64,000 nt of DNA from Planctomycetaceae bacterium (GTDB lineage Bacteria > Planctomycetota > Phycisphaerae > UBA1845 > UTPLA1): assembly GCA_011525745.1 (NCBI GenBank), contig WYBU01000017.1:1-64000 (forward strand). The letters run 5' to 3'. Below the pieces are notes generated by a model that saw only the letters and a program-made list of their open reading frames with translations, did no database searches and was not told the origin of the DNA. The position numbers and the translations under genes were made by a program. How positions within the stretch are numbered: position 1 is the stretch's first letter; every line of letters begins with the position of its first letter. This document shows, piece after piece, positions 16,694-25,374 of this stretch.

Positions 16694-18511
16694 ATGAAGA
16701 TGCTACGTGGATGGATTGTTTTGACGCTGGCGACGGCAATCGTTGTGTCGGCGAGCGGACGGCCGTGCGCGGCGCAGTCTTCCGACTCGGCGAAGGAGCT
16801 GCTGAAGCAGATTCCGGCCGAAGCGTGGGGGTTTGTGCTGATTCCCAGCCTGGAGGGGATGAACAGCAGCATCAACCTGTATCAGCAGAAGATCATGGGC
16901 ATGCCCATGATGGACCTGCTTCAGATGCTGACGCTGCAACTCGGCATCGACGCCGGCCTGGACACGAAGGGCGGCGCGGCCGTGATGGCGCTGGACATGA
17001 AGAAGTACGGCGGCCAAGACGCGTTCGCGATCGTACTCACGGCGACGGACGCGAAAGAGCTTCTGGCGAACTTCAGCCCCGGGGAGGAGGCCGACGGCCT
17101 GATCCCGTGCGAGGTTCAAGGCGAGACTTTGTACGCTCGAACAGCCGGGAAATTCATCACGATCGCCAAGAACAAGGACGTGGCGAAGGCGATCGTCGCA
17201 TCCAAGGAGTCGATCGAGTCGGCCGTTCAGGGCGCGCGACTGAAGATGTTTCAGGAGCGGACGCTGTCGGTGGCGGTCGCGCTGAGCAAGGTCGTGAAGG
17301 GCTATCGGGAGGAGATCGGCGGGTTCACGTCGATGCTGGCGGCAATGGGCGGGGGGGCGCCGAGCGGTGAAGAGGAAATGAAGGAACTGGTCGGCCAGTT
17401 GGAACAGTACGACTGGGTCGACCTGAGTCTGGGACTGGACAAGACCGGCGTGGCGATCAGCCTGTTGACGCATCCGCGCAGCGGCACGGACATGGACAAG
17501 GCGGCGCGCGAGATGAAAGGGATTGCGACGACGCTGACCGGCCTGCCGGGCGGGCCGTTCGTGCTCGCGATGGGAATGGAGCTGAGCCAGGGGCCTGAAA
17601 GCCGCAAGCAGATCGAGAAGCAGATCAACTCGCAGTTCAACCGGCTGCTGGAAACTCCGGAGATGAAGGAAAACGAGAAGCTGCGCGAGAAGACCAAAGA
17701 CATCAAGAATGGCGTCGGCGAACTGACGAAGCTGGTCGAGCGCATCGCGTTCTCGGTTTCACCGCTTTCGGACGGTCCCGACGGCCTGCTGGCCGCGAAC
17801 ATCGTGATCGGCACTTCGGACGCCGAGAAGCTGATGAAGGTGGTGGGCGGGCTGATTGCGACCGGCAAGGCGATGATGGCGGAGAACGAAGACGCGAAGA
17901 AGGTGATGGGCGCGATCGAGCACAAGGCGGGCGTTGAAACGATCGAGTCGGTGAAGGTCGATCAACTGGTGATCGATCCGACGAAATCGGAAGAGCTGGA
18001 CATGGACGACGAGGACATGGAATCGGCGCGGAAGATTATCGGCAAGGACGGCTTTTCGCTGCGATTCGGCGCGGTCGGCACGAAGAGCGTGGTGTTTACG
18101 ATCGGCGGAGGCAAGAGCCACTTTGCCGACGTGGCCAAGTCGGCGAAGTCGGGGGAGTCGGGGCTGACGCGGAACGAGGGCATTACGAAGATCGGCGCCG
18201 GCCTGCCGAAATCGAAGTACATCGAGATGTACCTGTCGGTCGAAGAGGGCGCGAAGATGTTCAAGCGGATCGCCCGCGCGCTGGGCGAGGATGATCCGAT
18301 TCCGTCGGTGCCGACGATTGCGGAGCCGGTGGCGTTGATGGGGACCGTCGAAGGCGCCGTGACGCGCGTGGATTTCGTCATCCCGATGGACGTAATTCAG
18401 GGGGTCCGCAACATGGTCACCGGCGCGATGGCGGCGCAGCGTTATGACGATCGCGGCGCCAAGAAGGATGATGGCGACGAAGACGAGGACGAGGACGAAG
18501 AAGACGAATAG
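16694..18511 (+). CDS. Secreted protein of unknown function, paralogue 2, acidic tail
   Basis: 605 residues. AAGGAG precedes the ATG, and a signal peptide (MLRGWIVLTLATAIVVSASG, cleavage near CAA-QS) opens the protein. ELLKQIPAEAWGFVLIPSLE and GKFITIAKNKDVAKAIV align with the corresponding parts of the upstream secreted protein at 14328. Long amphipathic helices follow. The last 18 residues are almost only Asp and Glu (DDGDEDEDEDEEDE), a likely metal- or surface-interaction tail. The product is presumably periplasmic. Function unknown; it is separated from its neighbour by 566 bases, so the two may be transcribed independently. Confidence 0.75.
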   Translation: MKMLRGWIVLTLATAIVVSASGRPCAAQSSDSAKELLKQIPAEAWGFVLIPSLEGMNSSINLYQQKIMGMPMMDLLQMLTLQLGIDAGLDTKGGAAVMALDMKKYGGQDAFAIVLTATDAKELLANFSPGEEADGLIPCEVQGETLYARTAGKFITIAKNKDVAKAIVASKESIESAVQGARLKMFQERTLSVAVALSKVVKGYREEIGGFTSMLAAMGGGAPSGEEEMKELVGQLEQYDWVDLSLGLDKTGVAISLLTHPRSGTDMDKAAREMKGIATTLTGLPGGPFVLAMGMELSQGPESRKQIEKQINSQFNRLLETPEMKENEKLREKTKDIKNGVGELTKLVERIAFSVSPLSDGPDGLLAANIVIGTSDAEKLMKVVGGLIATGKAMMAENEDAKKVMGAIEHKAGVETIESVKVDQLVIDPTKSEELDMDDEDMESARKIIGKDGFSLRFGAVGTKSVVFTIGGGKSHFADVAKSAKSGESGLTRNEGITKIGAGLPKSKYIEMYLSVEEGAKMFKRIARALGEDDPIPSVPTIAEPVALMGTVEGAVTRVDFVIPMDVIQGVRNMVTGAMAAQRYDDRGAKKDDGDEDEDEDEEDE

Positions 18512-18606
18512 CGACGGGAGCGGGCGACCGCTTCGAGTTCGACCACACTGCGGCGCGCGGATCATCGGTGCGACAATGCGCCGAGTACCGCGCGCCGCTT
18601 TGTTTT

Positions 18607-19347
18607 TTACCCCGGCCGCCACACGCCGTCGGGGCCGAGCAACTCGCACGGGCGGAAGCGGCTCTTGTACTCCATCTTGGCGCAGCCCTGCACCCAGTAG
18701 CCGATGTACCAGTACGACCGGTATCGGCGGCGGCACTCGTCGATCTCACACATCGCCGAAAACACGCCCAGGCTGCGCCGCGCCTCGGCCGGCTCGAAGT
18801 AGAAATAGACGCTCGACAGCGCGTCGGGACAGACGTCGACGATGCCGACGCCGATCAGCCGCTCGCCGAGGTAGTAGGCCATTTCGATCGTATCGATGCA
18901 GGTGTCGCAGAGAAATCGCTCGAATTCGTCTCGGTCGCAATCGTCGTGCTCGTCGTGCTGGAACGCCTGGTAGCGGCGGTAAAGCTCAAAACGATCATCA
19001 CCGCCGCGCGGCCGGCCGATTTCGACGCGGACATCGCGGTTGCGCCGCCACGCGCGGCGCTGCGAGCGGCTGGGCGCGAAGCGCTCGACCGGCACGCGGA
19101 TGGGAACGCAGGCGCGGCAGTCGGGACAGTCCGGCCGGTAGAACATCACGCCGTTGCGGCGGAAGCGCGCATCCATCAGCGCCTGATAGGTCCCGGGATC
19201 ATGCGGCGTGGCCAGCAGCACTTCGAGTCGCGCGACACGATCGGGCAGGTAGGAACACGTGTGCGTCGGGGTGTGCAGCAGCGGCAGCGGCCGGTCGCGG
19301 CCGGCGGACTCCGACGAAACATGCACGTGCGGCGTTGGTGTTTCCAT
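18607..19347 (-). CDS. bpt: Aspartate/glutamate leucyltransferase (Bpt/ATE family)
   Basis: 246 residues, the normal length for bacterial Bpt. CSYLPDRVARLEV, the ALMDARFRRNGVMFYRPDCP region with CRACVPIRVPVERF, and SSVYFYFEPAEARRSLGVFS followed by YWYIGYWVQGCAKMEYKSRF are diagnostic of the arginyl/leucyl-tRNA protein transferase fold. It transfers leucine (or arginine) from aminoacyl-tRNA to N-terminal Asp/Glu of proteins, marking them for the ClpS/ClpAP N-degron route. It lies 26 bases before the VWA-type gene's stop, in the same direction. Which amino acid it uses cannot be told from sequence. Confidence 0.92.
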   Translation of the reverse strand: METPTPHVHVSSESAGRDRPLPLLHTPTHTCSYLPDRVARLEVLLATPHDPGTYQALMDARFRRNGVMFYRPDCPDCRACVPIRVPVERFAPSRSQRRAWRRNRDVRVEIGRPRGGDDRFELYRRYQAFQHDEHDDCDRDEFERFLCDTCIDTIEMAYYLGERLIGVGIVDVCPDALSSVYFYFEPAEARRSLGVFSAMCEIDECRRRYRSYWYIGYWVQGCAKMEYKSRFRPCELLGPDGVWRPG

Positions 19348-19372
19348 GCGCTGCCGTCCCGACCACGCTTCG

Positions 19373-20602
19373 TCACGGCGCCGGACGCGAGGCGCGCAAG
19401 CGCTCCATCAACTCGTCGCCGTTGAGGTACTGCAACGTGCCACCGGTGCTGCGCGGCAGTCGCTCGATGGCCTCCAGCGTTTCGAGCAGTTCGAGCTGTT
19501 CTCGCATCAGCGACACCTGCTGGGGGGCCAGCGTGCCGGCGGCGTCCTTCAGTCGGCGGCGCAGACTCTCGGCGTTGCCCTCGGGCCGCGCGAACGGTCC
19601 CATGAGAATGACGTTGACCGTCATGTGGCCGCGGCGGTTGGCGTCGCGGATCGTGTCGATCAGCGCGGGCAGATCGGTGGCCTGCACGGGACTGGAGAGC
19701 AGCGCGTAGTCGGTGACGATGAAGAGGATTTCGGGCTGATGCTTGAGCGCTTCGCGCACCGCGGGCGTCAGGTCGCTGCCGCCGGCGGGCGGGTGCAGGT
19801 TGATCCAGGCGAACGCCTCGCGCTTGGCGGCCAGGTCGGCGGGGATCATGCGCGGGCGGAAGATCAGCGGCGCGTTGTCGCGCAGGAAGACGATGTTGAA
19901 CGACTGGTCTTCCTGCAACAGACCGAGCGAGCGCTTCAGCTCGATGTCGATCGCCTCGACCCAGTCGACGAACGAGCCGGAGCGATCGACGACATAGACG
20001 ACCGATCTTGCCCGCTGCCCCTTGCCAACGCCCCACAGGCTGCCGATCGGTCCGCCGCCGGCCACGTCGCGATCGCCCAGTCCGGCGCTGAAACCGGCCG
20101 CGCCCAACGCGCCGCCGGCGCCGCCGATGCCGATGATGTCGCCGCGGTTCAGTTCGGCGGCGCCCAGTCCTTCGGACAGCGCGCCTAAACCGGAGGCCTG
20201 CGGGATGACGGGCTTGTCCGGCGGCTTGAGCAGATCGGCCAGGCCGGCACTGCCGGGCGTGCCGGAGGACGCCTCGGCGGCGTCGGGGCGGTTGAGGAAC
20301 GCGTGTCCGGGGAACTGAAAGCCGCCGGCGGGTCCTTCGGAAGGGCCTTCGGCGATGATGCTGGCCTGGAACTCGATGGCGTCGTCGTCATCCTCCGACG
20401 TCGCGGTGTGGACGGCGACCCAGGTGACGCCGGCAAACAGCATCAGCAGGAGCGCGTGGAGCAGCAGGCTGGCGCCGAGCGGCGAGCCGACGTGAACGAT
20501 CCAGTGCGCACCGCGTCGCGGATCGAAGGGCGCGGCGGAAATGGCGTCGGCCAGCGTCTCGGCGCGGGGCGCGGCGGCGGGATGTGACGGCGTTGTGCTC
20601 AT
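19373..20602 (-). CDS. Membrane-anchored VWA-like domain protein
   Basis: 409 residues from the ATG at 20602; the open frame extends to 21064 but that part is low-complexity Arg/Pro text overlapping repeat DNA. One TM helix (LGASLLLHALLLMLFAGVTW) is followed by a Gly/Pro-rich linker and a von Willebrand A-like domain: VVYVVDRSGSFVDWVEAIDI carries the D-x-S-x-S MIDAS motif, and GGSDLTPAVREAL and ILFIVTDYALLSS supply the other metal residues. The layout (N-terminal TM plus long linker plus VWA) recalls planctomycete VWA proteins near biopolymer-transport genes. Role unknown; probably protein-protein interaction in the periplasm. Confidence 0.8.
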   Translation of the reverse strand: MSTTPSHPAAAPRAETLADAISAAPFDPRRGAHWIVHVGSPLGASLLLHALLLMLFAGVTWVAVHTATSEDDDDAIEFQASIIAEGPSEGPAGGFQFPGHAFLNRPDAAEASSGTPGSAGLADLLKPPDKPVIPQASGLGALSEGLGAAELNRGDIIGIGGAGGALGAAGFSAGLGDRDVAGGGPIGSLWGVGKGQRARSVVYVVDRSGSFVDWVEAIDIELKRSLGLLQEDQSFNIVFLRDNAPLIFRPRMIPADLAAKREAFAWINLHPPAGGSDLTPAVREALKHQPEILFIVTDYALLSSPVQATDLPALIDTIRDANRRGHMTVNVILMGPFARPEGNAESLRRRLKDAAGTLAPQQVSLMREQLELLETLEAIERLPRSTGGTLQYLNGDELMERLRASRPAP

Positions 20603-21219
20603 GCGTCGCGTGGCGCGCGCGTGCGCCACTGTTGGGATTCTATTGTACTTTGTGCCGGACGGCGCGACGTATAATGGGCGACCAGCCGCCGCCTGGCGGG
20701 ACATGTCGTGCGAAGACGACCTGCCCGGGGTCGGAATCGGCTGGCGAAGCGGACCGCCCCGGACGGGGCGGCGGGCTGTAGCCACGGGTGCAGTTCGCCG
20801 CCGGCGAACGGAACCCGTGGACCGAGGCGTTTCCCTCCTTTGATTCCCCCGGCAGGGGGAACGGCGCCGTTCGATCGACACGCCGGCGCCCGGCGAGAAT
20901 TTCCGCCGCCCCATCCGGGGCGGGGTCGATGTGGGGGCGACGCGGACCACGGGTTCCGCTCGGCCCTGACGGGCCTCGCTGCACCCGTGGCAAGAAACCG
21001 GCACTCCTTCGGAGTGCAAGAGAAGGCTGCGGTGCTTGTGCCACCGACGCCGTGTGTGTGGCAAGTCGATTGGGCGTGAATACGCACGTGGGGCACAGAA
21101 GCCCTGCGGGACACTCGCTCGTATGTCGATGTCCTGCCGTTAGGTGGGTGGGGCGGCGTTACAAAACCGTCGCCGGACGCGAAGGATCTCATGATTCGCA
21201 TTCACAGCGAGGTTTCACA
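20603..21219. other. 617-base gap with a GC-rich inverted repeat element
   Basis: Open frames through this stretch are low-complexity and shift with repeats; no gene is supported. The arm at 20782-20820 (CCACGGGTGCAG ... CGGAACCCGTGG) is the reverse complement of the arm at 20947-20990, and each arm also folds on itself. The DNA between is rich in short GC hairpins such as GCCCCATCCGGGGCGGGG. The ribosome site GCGAGG for the next gene is at 21207-21212. Confidence 0.6.
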
Positions 21220-22551
21220 ATGCTTGCATGCCTGTTTTCAGTCGGCGTGTTGACTGTTGCCGCGGGCGATGAGCCGGCCGGTCGCCCGCCGGAGTTGACG
21301 TTCAAGAAGCACATCGACTACGCGGCGTGGTACAACCGGATCGTGGAGCGCGGCGGCGGAGACGAAAAGAACGCCGCGGCGATCTATCTGCGGTTCAACG
21401 ACAAGTCGGAAGGGCGGCCGGGCACGCGCGGGACGACTGGTCGCGCCGAGGACGGCTGGCGGCGGATGCAGCGCGTGTGGAAGCCCGAGGCGTATCCCGA
21501 TCTGGCGAAGTACCTTCAGGGGCAGTCGCCCAACATCGCGCTGGCCAACGAGGCGGCCGCGCTGGCGGACTGCTGGCTGGCCTGTCCGCCGAAGATGGAC
21601 ACGCTGCTGGCGATGCGCACCGAGCCGATTCCCGCATTGCGCGATCTGGGCGTGACGCTGGCGCTGCGCGGGCTGATGAAACAAAGCAACCAGGCCGAGA
21701 CGATTCGCGAGTCGGTAAAGCTGCTGGTTTGCGGCGGAACACATTTGCAGCAGATGGGGCCGCCGGCGGGATGCGAGGTGGGGCTGACGAACCGGCAGGC
21801 GGCGTATCGCGTGCTGCGGACGGCGCTGGCCGAGGGCGGCATGAGCGGCCGCGACGCGCGGGCGGCGCTGGACGTGCTGACGAAGTACGACGGCGGCGCG
21901 CCGGACGTGGAGCGTTACCTGCGGATCGACTGGTGCTGGGCGCTGGACGCGTTGCAGGCGGTCGCGCCGCGCGGCAAGCCCGATCTGGCGCGGTTCGACA
22001 CGCTGCGCCAGGCGGTCAACGCCGAGTCCGCCGCGGCGTCGCCGGCGCGAACGTTCGACGCGGCGGAGGCCGCGCGGCTGATCGACGCGTATTACTCGGA
22101 GCTGCTGAGAATCCGCGCCCGGCCGATTTCGCTGGAGGCCATTCGCGCGGTCATGGCGCACGATGCGAAGCATCTGAGCCGGCCGGAGTGGCGGAACAAC
22201 GCCTTCCTGCGCGACGTGGTCGTCGGGAAAGAGGACATTTTCCGGCATATGTTGCGGGCCGAGACCGATCGCCGCGGCACGCGGCTGGTGCTGGCGATGC
22301 ACGCGCATTACGCGGAGAAGGGACGCTGGCCTGCGTCGCTGGATGAGTTTCCGATCGACAATCTCAAGCGGGCGCGGATTGATCCGTATTCGGGGAAGGA
22401 CTTCGTCTATCGCATGGAGCACGGCGAGCCGAACCTGTACACGGTCGGATTCGACGGCGACGACGACGGCGGGGTACACGAGCCGGCGTTCGGCGAGGGT
22501 CAGAACAACGGCGACTTCAACTTCTGGCCGCACTATCGGACGAGGGGGTAG
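21220..22551 (+). CDS. Secreted protein of unknown function
   Basis: 443 residues from the ATG at 21220, which has GCGAGG eight bases upstream; the frame is open to 20788 but the extra part is repeat-derived. An N-terminal signal peptide (MLACLFSVGVLTVAAGDEPA) is followed by a helical protein. Near the C-terminus are AHYAEKGRWPASLDEFP, DPYSGKDFVYRMEHG and LYTVGFDGDDDGG. That pattern (small-residue spacing, 'G-x-W-P-x-S-L', 'DPYSG..F.Y', 'LYSVG.D..DDGG') is common at the end of planctomycete secreted proteins with pseudopilin-like tails. No enzyme motif was recognised. Confidence 0.75.
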   Translation: MLACLFSVGVLTVAAGDEPAGRPPELTFKKHIDYAAWYNRIVERGGGDEKNAAAIYLRFNDKSEGRPGTRGTTGRAEDGWRRMQRVWKPEAYPDLAKYLQGQSPNIALANEAAALADCWLACPPKMDTLLAMRTEPIPALRDLGVTLALRGLMKQSNQAETIRESVKLLVCGGTHLQQMGPPAGCEVGLTNRQAAYRVLRTALAEGGMSGRDARAALDVLTKYDGGAPDVERYLRIDWCWALDALQAVAPRGKPDLARFDTLRQAVNAESAAASPARTFDAAEAARLIDAYYSELLRIRARPISLEAIRAVMAHDAKHLSRPEWRNNAFLRDVVVGKEDIFRHMLRAETDRRGTRLVLAMHAHYAEKGRWPASLDEFPIDNLKRARIDPYSGKDFVYRMEHGEPNLYTVGFDGDDDGGVHEPAFGEGQNNGDFNFWPHYRTRG

Positions 22552-22604
22552 GCTCAGCGCCATTTCGCGCAGCGTGCGTGCGATGCAAAACGCGGTGTTG
22601 CCGA

Positions 22605-23429
22605 TCAGTCGCTCTCCGCATCGAGTTCTTCGATGTCGAGGAAGACTTCGGGTTCCGCATCAGGGTAAGACCAGATAGGCTCGAATGTGATCGGGGGCAG
22701 CGGTTCGTCAATGCGGCGGACAGGCTCCTGGATGTAGTCAGTGAGAAAGGCCATCCGTTCCGGATCCCAAGTGAATTCCGCAGCGAGCACGTCGTACTCA
22801 GAATCGTCAGTAGACTTGCGTGTCCTGCAGAGAATCGAGGTCGGCGAGTCCGGCGACGGAACAAAGTCGATGGACATTTTCAACCGTCGATCGGGTTCGA
22901 CTCGCAGAACACAGTTCCACTCATCCTCATCATGGAGCCACACTTGCCATTCACGCGCCAACACTCGCGGTATCGTTATCGCGTCGTCGCCTACGGTGAG
23001 GACACCAGTGTGGTATTGACCGTCCCGTCCAGGCAATTCGAATCGACCGTCGACGTAACCACGCCAAAACGGGGGCAGATTGGCGCGTCCCTTTTTATCG
23101 AGAAATATCGTCCCTTGGGCGGTGGCGAAATCCTTGGCCCGGTGATACAGACGGATTTGAAACTCAGGCAGGCCGACCAGCGTGACGCCGAAAAAAGGTG
23201 TGCCAGAATCGTCAATCTCACAACTATAAGATCGGTACCGCGCGCTCAAGCCATAGCCGCGCAGAATGCTCGAAGCGGCGGATTCCGCCTGGCCGGAGAC
23301 ATACAGTTGAGCGTGGCGCCCCTCGAACCAGACAAGCCATGGGCAGGATACCCAGCGAACCAACGGGGCGGCCAGAGCGCACCATGCCATGATCCGCAAG
23401 GCCCAGCCGACGACGCGCGCCATGTTCAA
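22605..23429 (-). CDS. Hypothetical membrane-anchored protein
   Basis: 274 residues. An N-terminal hydrophobic segment (VVGWALRIMAWCALAAPLVRWVS) is a signal anchor; the rest is a soluble mixed alpha/beta domain with many Trp, Asp and Glu. The start overlaps the stop of the upstream zinc-ribbon membrane protein by 4 bases, so both are translated from one mRNA and probably act together. I do not recognise the family. Base usage is less GC-rich than most of the window. Confidence 0.65.
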   Translation of the reverse strand: MNMARVVGWALRIMAWCALAAPLVRWVSCPWLVWFEGRHAQLYVSGQAESAASSILRGYGLSARYRSYSCEIDDSGTPFFGVTLVGLPEFQIRLYHRAKDFATAQGTIFLDKKGRANLPPFWRGYVDGRFELPGRDGQYHTGVLTVGDDAITIPRVLAREWQVWLHDEDEWNCVLRVEPDRRLKMSIDFVPSPDSPTSILCRTRKSTDDSEYDVLAAEFTWDPERMAFLTDYIQEPVRRIDEPLPPITFEPIWSYPDAEPEVFLDIEELDAESD

Positions 23430-24421
23430 AGTGCCTCGCGGATTTGTTCAACCAACCAAACCATCGGACTGTGTAGCTGCTCGACCGGAAACTGAAGATG
23501 GAATCGCAGTTGAACGTGACGATCCACAAGCAGCAGATAAACAGCCAGCAGCCATCCGAAACAAAGATACGGCATCAAACGGCGGTTTGCACGCAGGGGG
23601 TCTTGGCAGTGTTGGCGCGATGCCTTCCGGGTTAACGCGCCCGTTGCAATCGCCTGGAGCGTGACCAGTAGCGTACCGACCCAACAAATCCATGGCACAT
23701 ATTGTGCGGGGACTCCACCGGCCAATCCACCACGAAGGGGTGCGTTGCCCCATGTCCATCCGTAGGATCGAAGCCTGTGGAGCCATTCAGGGTCAGGCAT
23801 GTACTCGTCGGGCAGCATCCAAAGCAGCTTGTTCAACTGCGTGTCGACGAGCCAATTGCCCGCACCGGCGAATAGGACCGCCGCCCAGAACCACCAGGAC
23901 ATCGAATACACGGCGCCGCGCGCCAGCACGTGGAACAGTCGGCGGTTTCGCCAGAGCGCCGCATCGAGCAGTACCAGCATGGGCAGCCATACGAACATGC
24001 CGGCCAGGATCAATGCGCAGCAGCGGATGCCCGCCGCGAGAACCTCATCGACCATGATTTCCCAACGCAGCCATTTCCAGTTCCTCGAGAGGAAAATGGG
24101 CGCATATAACAGCAGCGCTGACACCCAAGCGGCCGGGAACGTCCAAAGCCAGTAGGAAACCGCCTCCTGCGTGCGCGCGGCGCCCTGAAGCCGCGACAGC
24201 GCCCGGCGCGGCCGGAACAGGAACAGCAACGCCGTCGCCCAGAACGCGCGGAAGCGGCCGATATAGCGGCGCCGCTCCCACGGCGGGCCTGGCACGAGCC
24301 GGCCCAGGTCGGCGAAGTCGGCCGGCGCGATGGGCGTACCGCACTCGGGGCAACGCGGCTGCGTGATGCCCACCAGAATGTGGTCGCAACGGGGACAGCA
24401 GGGCAACGAGGCGACGTCCAT
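23426..24421 (-). CDS. Zinc-ribbon multi-spanning membrane protein
   Basis: 331 residues from the ATG at 24421; a GTG at 24454 is possible. The N-terminus has a zinc ribbon, LPCCPRCDHILVG and RCPECGTPI, a hallmark of many planctomycete membrane proteins. Five or six hydrophobic segments follow (AFWATALLFLF, WVSALLLYAPIF, CCALILAGMFVWLPMLVLL, WWFWAAVLFAGAG, YLCFGWLLAVYLLLV). Translationally coupled (ATGA-type overlap) to the hypothetical gene at 22605. Role unknown; similar proteins are annotated only as zinc-ribbon domain proteins. Confidence 0.7.
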   Translation of the reverse strand: MDVASLPCCPRCDHILVGITQPRCPECGTPIAPADFADLGRLVPGPPWERRRYIGRFRAFWATALLFLFRPRRALSRLQGAARTQEAVSYWLWTFPAAWVSALLLYAPIFLSRNWKWLRWEIMVDEVLAAGIRCCALILAGMFVWLPMLVLLDAALWRNRRLFHVLARGAVYSMSWWFWAAVLFAGAGNWLVDTQLNKLLWMLPDEYMPDPEWLHRLRSYGWTWGNAPLRGGLAGGVPAQYVPWICWVGTLLVTLQAIATGALTRKASRQHCQDPLRANRRLMPYLCFGWLLAVYLLLVDRHVQLRFHLQFPVEQLHSPMVWLVEQIREAL

Positions 24422-24487
24422 GGCTGGGCGATCATTGTACGGGCTGGCCCGCACGCGCGTCGCGGGCCGGCGGGTGCAGGCGGCGCG

Positions 24488-24664
24488 TCAGGCGGACAGT
24501 GGCGCCGACAGAAGGCGGCAGGAGAAGTCATGCTCATTCATGACGGCAATTGTGATCGTGCGCCCGCTTGGCGAGTGCGAAAGAAACTCGCGGGATGCAA
24601 CGTACAGGCGACGGCCATCCGCCAGCTTGAGCGCGAAGGGACGGAAGGGTTGTGCCTCGTGAAT
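24488..24664 (-). CDS. Small conserved planctomycete-type protein, possibly degenerate
   Basis: The frame encodes AQPFRPFALKLADGRRLYVA and SREFLSHSPSGRTITIAV. It matches the pattern 'PFRPF.I.LADGR...V...EF....PSGRT..V' of short proteins common in Planctomycetota. The 5' end lacks a normal start: the family start would fall at an ATT (24664), with only CTG further upstream. The C-terminus also diverges from the family. It may be a decayed copy, or it may use a rare start. Function unknown. Confidence 0.35.
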   Translation of the reverse strand: MHEAQPFRPFALKLADGRRLYVASREFLSHSPSGRTITIAVMNEHDFSCRLLSAPLSA

Positions 24665-24761
24665 GTTTCCTGGAAGGTGTTTCAGGCCCGGCCGCGCAAG
24701 CAGCGGAAACGCTCGTAATTGGGCCGTGTCCGCCGTATTGAAACACGCGCCTGGCGATTTT

Positions 24762-24992
24762 GTCCCGTGGGGACACGTGAAGATTGCCCAGCGATTCATC
24801 GCTGGGTCCGCGGCCGCGTTCATGTTCGAAGTCCCGTAGGGACGAATGAAATGTTCGATGCGGCGAACGACCGGCTGTTCGCACACGCAACGCGGTGACG
24901 CGTCTCAGTCGTCCCGATGGGACTTCGCAACGAAGGGCATCGTTGACCCACCCATGAATGGGTGGGCTATTGTCAGAAAGTCCCTGCGGGAC
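24762..24992. repeat. Cluster of six short hairpins
   Basis: Within 231 bases there are GTCCCGTGGGGAC (24762), CCCAGCGATTCATCGCTGGG (24787), GTCCCGTAGGGAC (24831), GTCCCGATGGGAC (24911), CCCACCCATGAATGGGTGGG (24947) and GTCCCTGCGGGAC (24980). The GTCCC/GGGAC stems recur four times. The cluster overlaps the 3' end of the conserved hypothetical gene at 24973. It looks like a REP-like composite of dispersed hairpins, not a coding region. Confidence 0.75.
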
Positions 24993-25374
24993 GAACCCGC
25001 AAGCAAGCGTGATGCCTCGCCCCGGCCGCGGGTCGAGCGTGCGTTTCCGCGATGCGGCCGGCGCGTTCCCTGTGTGGATGGCGTCGGCGTGGAAGCCAGC
25101 CGCCGTTGCGGCGGCAACGGCACAGCGCGCCGAAGCGGCGGACGGAACGGCAGCCGACGCGGACGATCCAGATTTGGGCATCGGGCCTTCGGGTTTCCAG
25201 GCGGCGGCACGCGGCTGTTTCGTCCGGATCGACCTCCCAATCGCCGGATTCGATGTCGATCGCCACAATCTCCCCGGCGCGACCGGGTTCGACCTGCGCG
25301 CGGACCTTCTGTTCGTACCATTCATCGCCGCGCCGAGCGAATTCTTCCTTGTTGTGACGCCGAGTGCGGATCAT
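24973..25374 (-). CDS. Conserved hypothetical protein, extended C-terminus
   Basis: 133 residues from the ATG at 25374, which has GAGG eight bases upstream. The first 80 residues (KEEFARRGDEWYEQKVRAQV, EIVAIDIESGDWEVDPDE, PDAQIWIVRVGCRSVRRFG) match a small protein family widespread in Planctomycetota and Cyanobacteria, often encoded beside a retropepsin-like protease; no such protease is adjacent here. Family members normally end just after RFGG; here about 50 Arg/His-rich residues follow that run into hairpin repeats, so the real stop was probably lost by frameshift. Confidence 0.6.
   Translation of the reverse strand: MIRTRRHNKEEFARRGDEWYEQKVRAQVEPGRAGEIVAIDIESGDWEVDPDETAACRRLETRRPDAQIWIVRVGCRSVRRFGALCRCRRNGGWLPRRRHPHRERAGRIAETHARPAAGARHHACLRVRPAGTF

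Noticed and set aside
20603-21064. N-terminal extension of the VWA-like protein
   Set aside because: Arg/Pro-rich low-complexity translation of repeat DNA, with the natural start and TM segment after the ATG at 20602.
24534-25325. A 263-codon minus-strand frame across the hairpin cluster
   Set aside because: No coding signature; it conflicts with the small conserved genes on both sides and is made of repeat DNA.
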